A program made the position numbers and the translations under genes. This document shows, in pieces, positions 5,978 through 7,034 of a stretch of 7,034 bases of DNA. Location: the NCBI GenBank assembly GCA_900313405.1, contig OMQY01000313.1, positions 1-7,034 on the forward strand, given 5' to 3'. Position 1 is the stretch's first letter. The number at the start of each line of letters is the position of its first letter. The stretch comes from an uncultured Eubacteriales bacterium. GTDB lineage: Bacteria > Bacillota_A > Clostridia > Saccharofermentanales > Saccharofermentanaceae. The notes beneath the pieces were generated by a model, which was not told the origin of the DNA, ran no database searches, and was given only the letters and a program-made list of their open reading frames with translations.

Positions 5978-6742
5978 GTGGTAGAGATATTATCTGATTA
6001 TGAGATGGACAGGATGCGTGAGGCCGGAAGGCTGACTGCGCTTGTTCTGAAGGAACTTCGTAAGGCCGCTGTGCCCGGAGTATCTACCAAGCAGTTGGAC
6101 GATATCGCCATGAAGGTCATTACCGAAGCAGGAGGAACAGCTCCCTGTCTCGGGTATGGAGAACCGCCCTTCCCGGCGGCCATCTGTACATCGGTCAATG
6201 AAGTAGTTGTTCACGGGATCCCTTCCGAGAAGGTGATACTGAAGGACGGAGATATCGTGACATGTGACGTGGTCGCGGAACTCAATGGATTTATGGGAGA
6301 TGCGGCCAGGACTTTCCTCATCGGAAATGTCAGTGAAGAGAAGCGTCTGCTCGTTGACAGAACACGAGAGGCATTTTTCGAAGGGCTTAAGATGGCTCGT
6401 ATAGGTAACCGTATCGGTGACGTAAGTGCTGCGGTACAGGCATGTGCCGAAGGCTATGGTTACGGTGTGGTAAGGGAACTTACGGGACACGGCATAGGGC
6501 GCGAGATGCACCAGGAGCCGGATGTTCCGAACTTCGGCAAGGCAGGAAGAGGCCAGAGGATCCTTAAGGGAATGGCCTTCTGTATCGAACCGATGATCAA
6601 CATGGGCAAGCGACACGTCTTACTCGGTTATGACGGATGGGCTGTATCATCAGCTGACGGCTCGCCCACGGCACATTATGAGAACACAGTAATCATTACT
6701 GAAGACGGACCTGAGATGACAACATATGAGGAGGAAATCTAA
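5978..6742 (+). CDS. map: Type I methionine aminopeptidase (GTG start)
   Basis: This metalloenzyme removes the initiator methionine from nascent cytoplasmic proteins when the second residue is small. The protein is 254 aa, the usual length for the type Ia enzyme, with no N-terminal zinc-finger extension. All metal ligands of the pita-bread fold are present: D97, D108, H171, E204 and E235. The catalytic or substrate-contact histidines H79 (VHGIP) and H178 (MHQEP) are also present. The signatures [18 protein letters not shown] (170-187) and FCIEPM (201-206) are clear. The start is GTG, the only non-ATG start in the window, chosen because of the ribosome site at 5964-5971 and because the N-terminus then aligns with the family. 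The stop TAA overlaps the infA ATG by one base. The KOW-domain gene found between map and infA in Bacillus is absent. Confidence 0.97.
   Translation: MVEILSDYEMDRMREAGRLTALVLKELRKAAVPGVSTKQLDDIAMKVITEAGGTAPCLGYGEPPFPAAICTSVNEVVVHGIPSEKVILKDGDIVTCDVVAELNGFMGDAARTFLIGNVSEEKRLLVDRTREAFFEGLKMARIGNRIGDVSAAVQACAEGYGYGVVRELTGHGIGREMHQEPDVPNFGKAGRGQRILKGMAFCIEPMINMGKRHVLLGYDGWAVSSADGSPTAHYENTVIITEDGPEMTTYEEEI
6728..6734 (+). promoter_or_regulatory. infA ribosome binding site inside the end of map
   Basis: GAGGAGG lies within the final Glu-rich codons of map (residues EEE), 7 nt before the infA ATG. Together with the TAATG overlap at 6740-6744 it indicates stop-start coupled translation of IF-1. Confidence 0.85.
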
Positions 6743-6963
6743 TGTCAAAAGAAGATGTTATCGAGGTAGAGGGAATAGTTGCAGAGGCTTTGCCGAATGC
6801 TAACTTTAAGGTCAAGCTTGAGAACGGACACATCGTTCTTGCCCATATATCGGGCAAGCTCCGCCAGAATTACATCAAGATCCTGCCCGGAGACAAGGTA
6901 ACGATGGAGCTGTCTCCCTATGATCTGTCGAGGGGAAGGATCACTTGGAGAGCTAAGAACTGA
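6742..6963 (+). CDS. infA: Translation initiation factor IF-1
   Basis: IF-1 binds the A site of the 30S subunit during initiation and assists IF-2 and IF-3. The 73-aa protein is one residue longer than the common 72 and consists of a single OB fold. Hallmarks are [40 protein letters not shown], and the C-terminal [20 protein letters not shown] followed by ITWRAKN. The ATG overlaps the map stop by one base (TAATG). It is the last gene before a terminator. In many Bacillota rpmJ, rpsM, rpsK and rpoA follow in the same transcript, but here no rpmJ start is seen in the remaining 71 bases. Confidence 0.98.
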   Translation: MSKEDVIEVEGIVAEALPNANFKVKLENGHIVLAHISGKLRQNYIKILPGDKVTMELSPYDLSRGRITWRAKN

Positions 6964-6987
6964 CCTCATACTTGTACGATCTTCACA

Positions 6988-7015
6988 GCCGGTGCTCATG
7001 TGGCATCGGCTTTTT
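6988..7015 (+). terminator. Intrinsic (Rho-independent) terminator after infA
   Basis: GCCGGTGC (6988-6995) pairs with GCATCGGC (7003-7010) in eight consecutive pairs, one of them G-U, around a 7-nt loop (6996-7002). It is followed directly by TTTTT (7011-7015). It begins 24 nt after the infA stop. GC-rich stem plus T-run is the standard form, and it probably ends the spc transcript at infA. Confidence 0.88.
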
Positions 7016-7034
7016 GTATGTAATCTTTGCTCGA

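Noticed and set aside
5990..6616. 208-codon minus-strand frame opposite map
   Set aside because: It is antisense to the fully conserved catalytic region of methionine aminopeptidase, with no motif of its own.
6005..6742. Alternative ATG start for map
   Set aside because: It has no suitably spaced ribosome site and would trim nine residues. GTG 5978 has a good site and gives the expected N-terminus.

Overview
This window is a stretch of the bacterial spc (spectinomycin) ribosomal-protein operon. All of it is read from the + strand and there is almost no non-coding space. The order is rplN (5' end just cut off), rplX, rplE, rpsN (zinc type), rpsH, rplF, rplR, rpsE, rplO, secY, adk, map, infA, followed by an intrinsic terminator. 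The order, the secY-adk-map-infA tail, the short zinc-ribbon S14, the strong AGGAGG-type ribosome binding sites and the protein sequences all point to a Gram-positive bacterium of the Bacillota, most likely class Clostridia. Lysine is written mostly as AAG and base composition looks roughly balanced, so this is not a very AT-rich Clostridium. I cannot name a genus from the sequence.

Layout: positions 1-1897 hold L14, L24, L5, S14 and S8. A 92-nt structured gap (1898-1989) follows. Positions 1990-3898 hold L6, L18, S5 and L15; L30 (rpmD), which usually lies between S5 and L15, is absent. Positions 3901-5217 encode SecY, with its start only 2 nt after the rplO stop. An 88-nt gap (5218-5305) contains a long UUCG-capped hairpin. 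Adenylate kinase (5306-5962), methionine aminopeptidase (5978-6742) and IF-1 (6742-6963) close the unit. A hairpin with a T-run at 6988-7015 ends transcription before any rpmJ gene. No promoter is evident, so these genes are presumably transcribed from upstream of the window.

The genes jointly serve protein production: large- and small-subunit ribosomal proteins, the translation initiation factor IF-1, the membrane channel that exports nascent proteins, the enzyme that trims their initiator methionine, and the kinase that balances adenine nucleotides.

The coding content is ordinary housekeeping, and I see no sign of a new gene system, mobile element or CRISPR array. The parts most worth a second look are non-coding. 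The rpsH-rplF gap can form three chained, partly mutually exclusive hairpins resembling an attenuator. The secY-adk gap has a 51-nt hairpin. The terminator sits directly after infA. The missing rpmD and the four-cysteine zinc-ribbon L24 are smaller lineage-level points.
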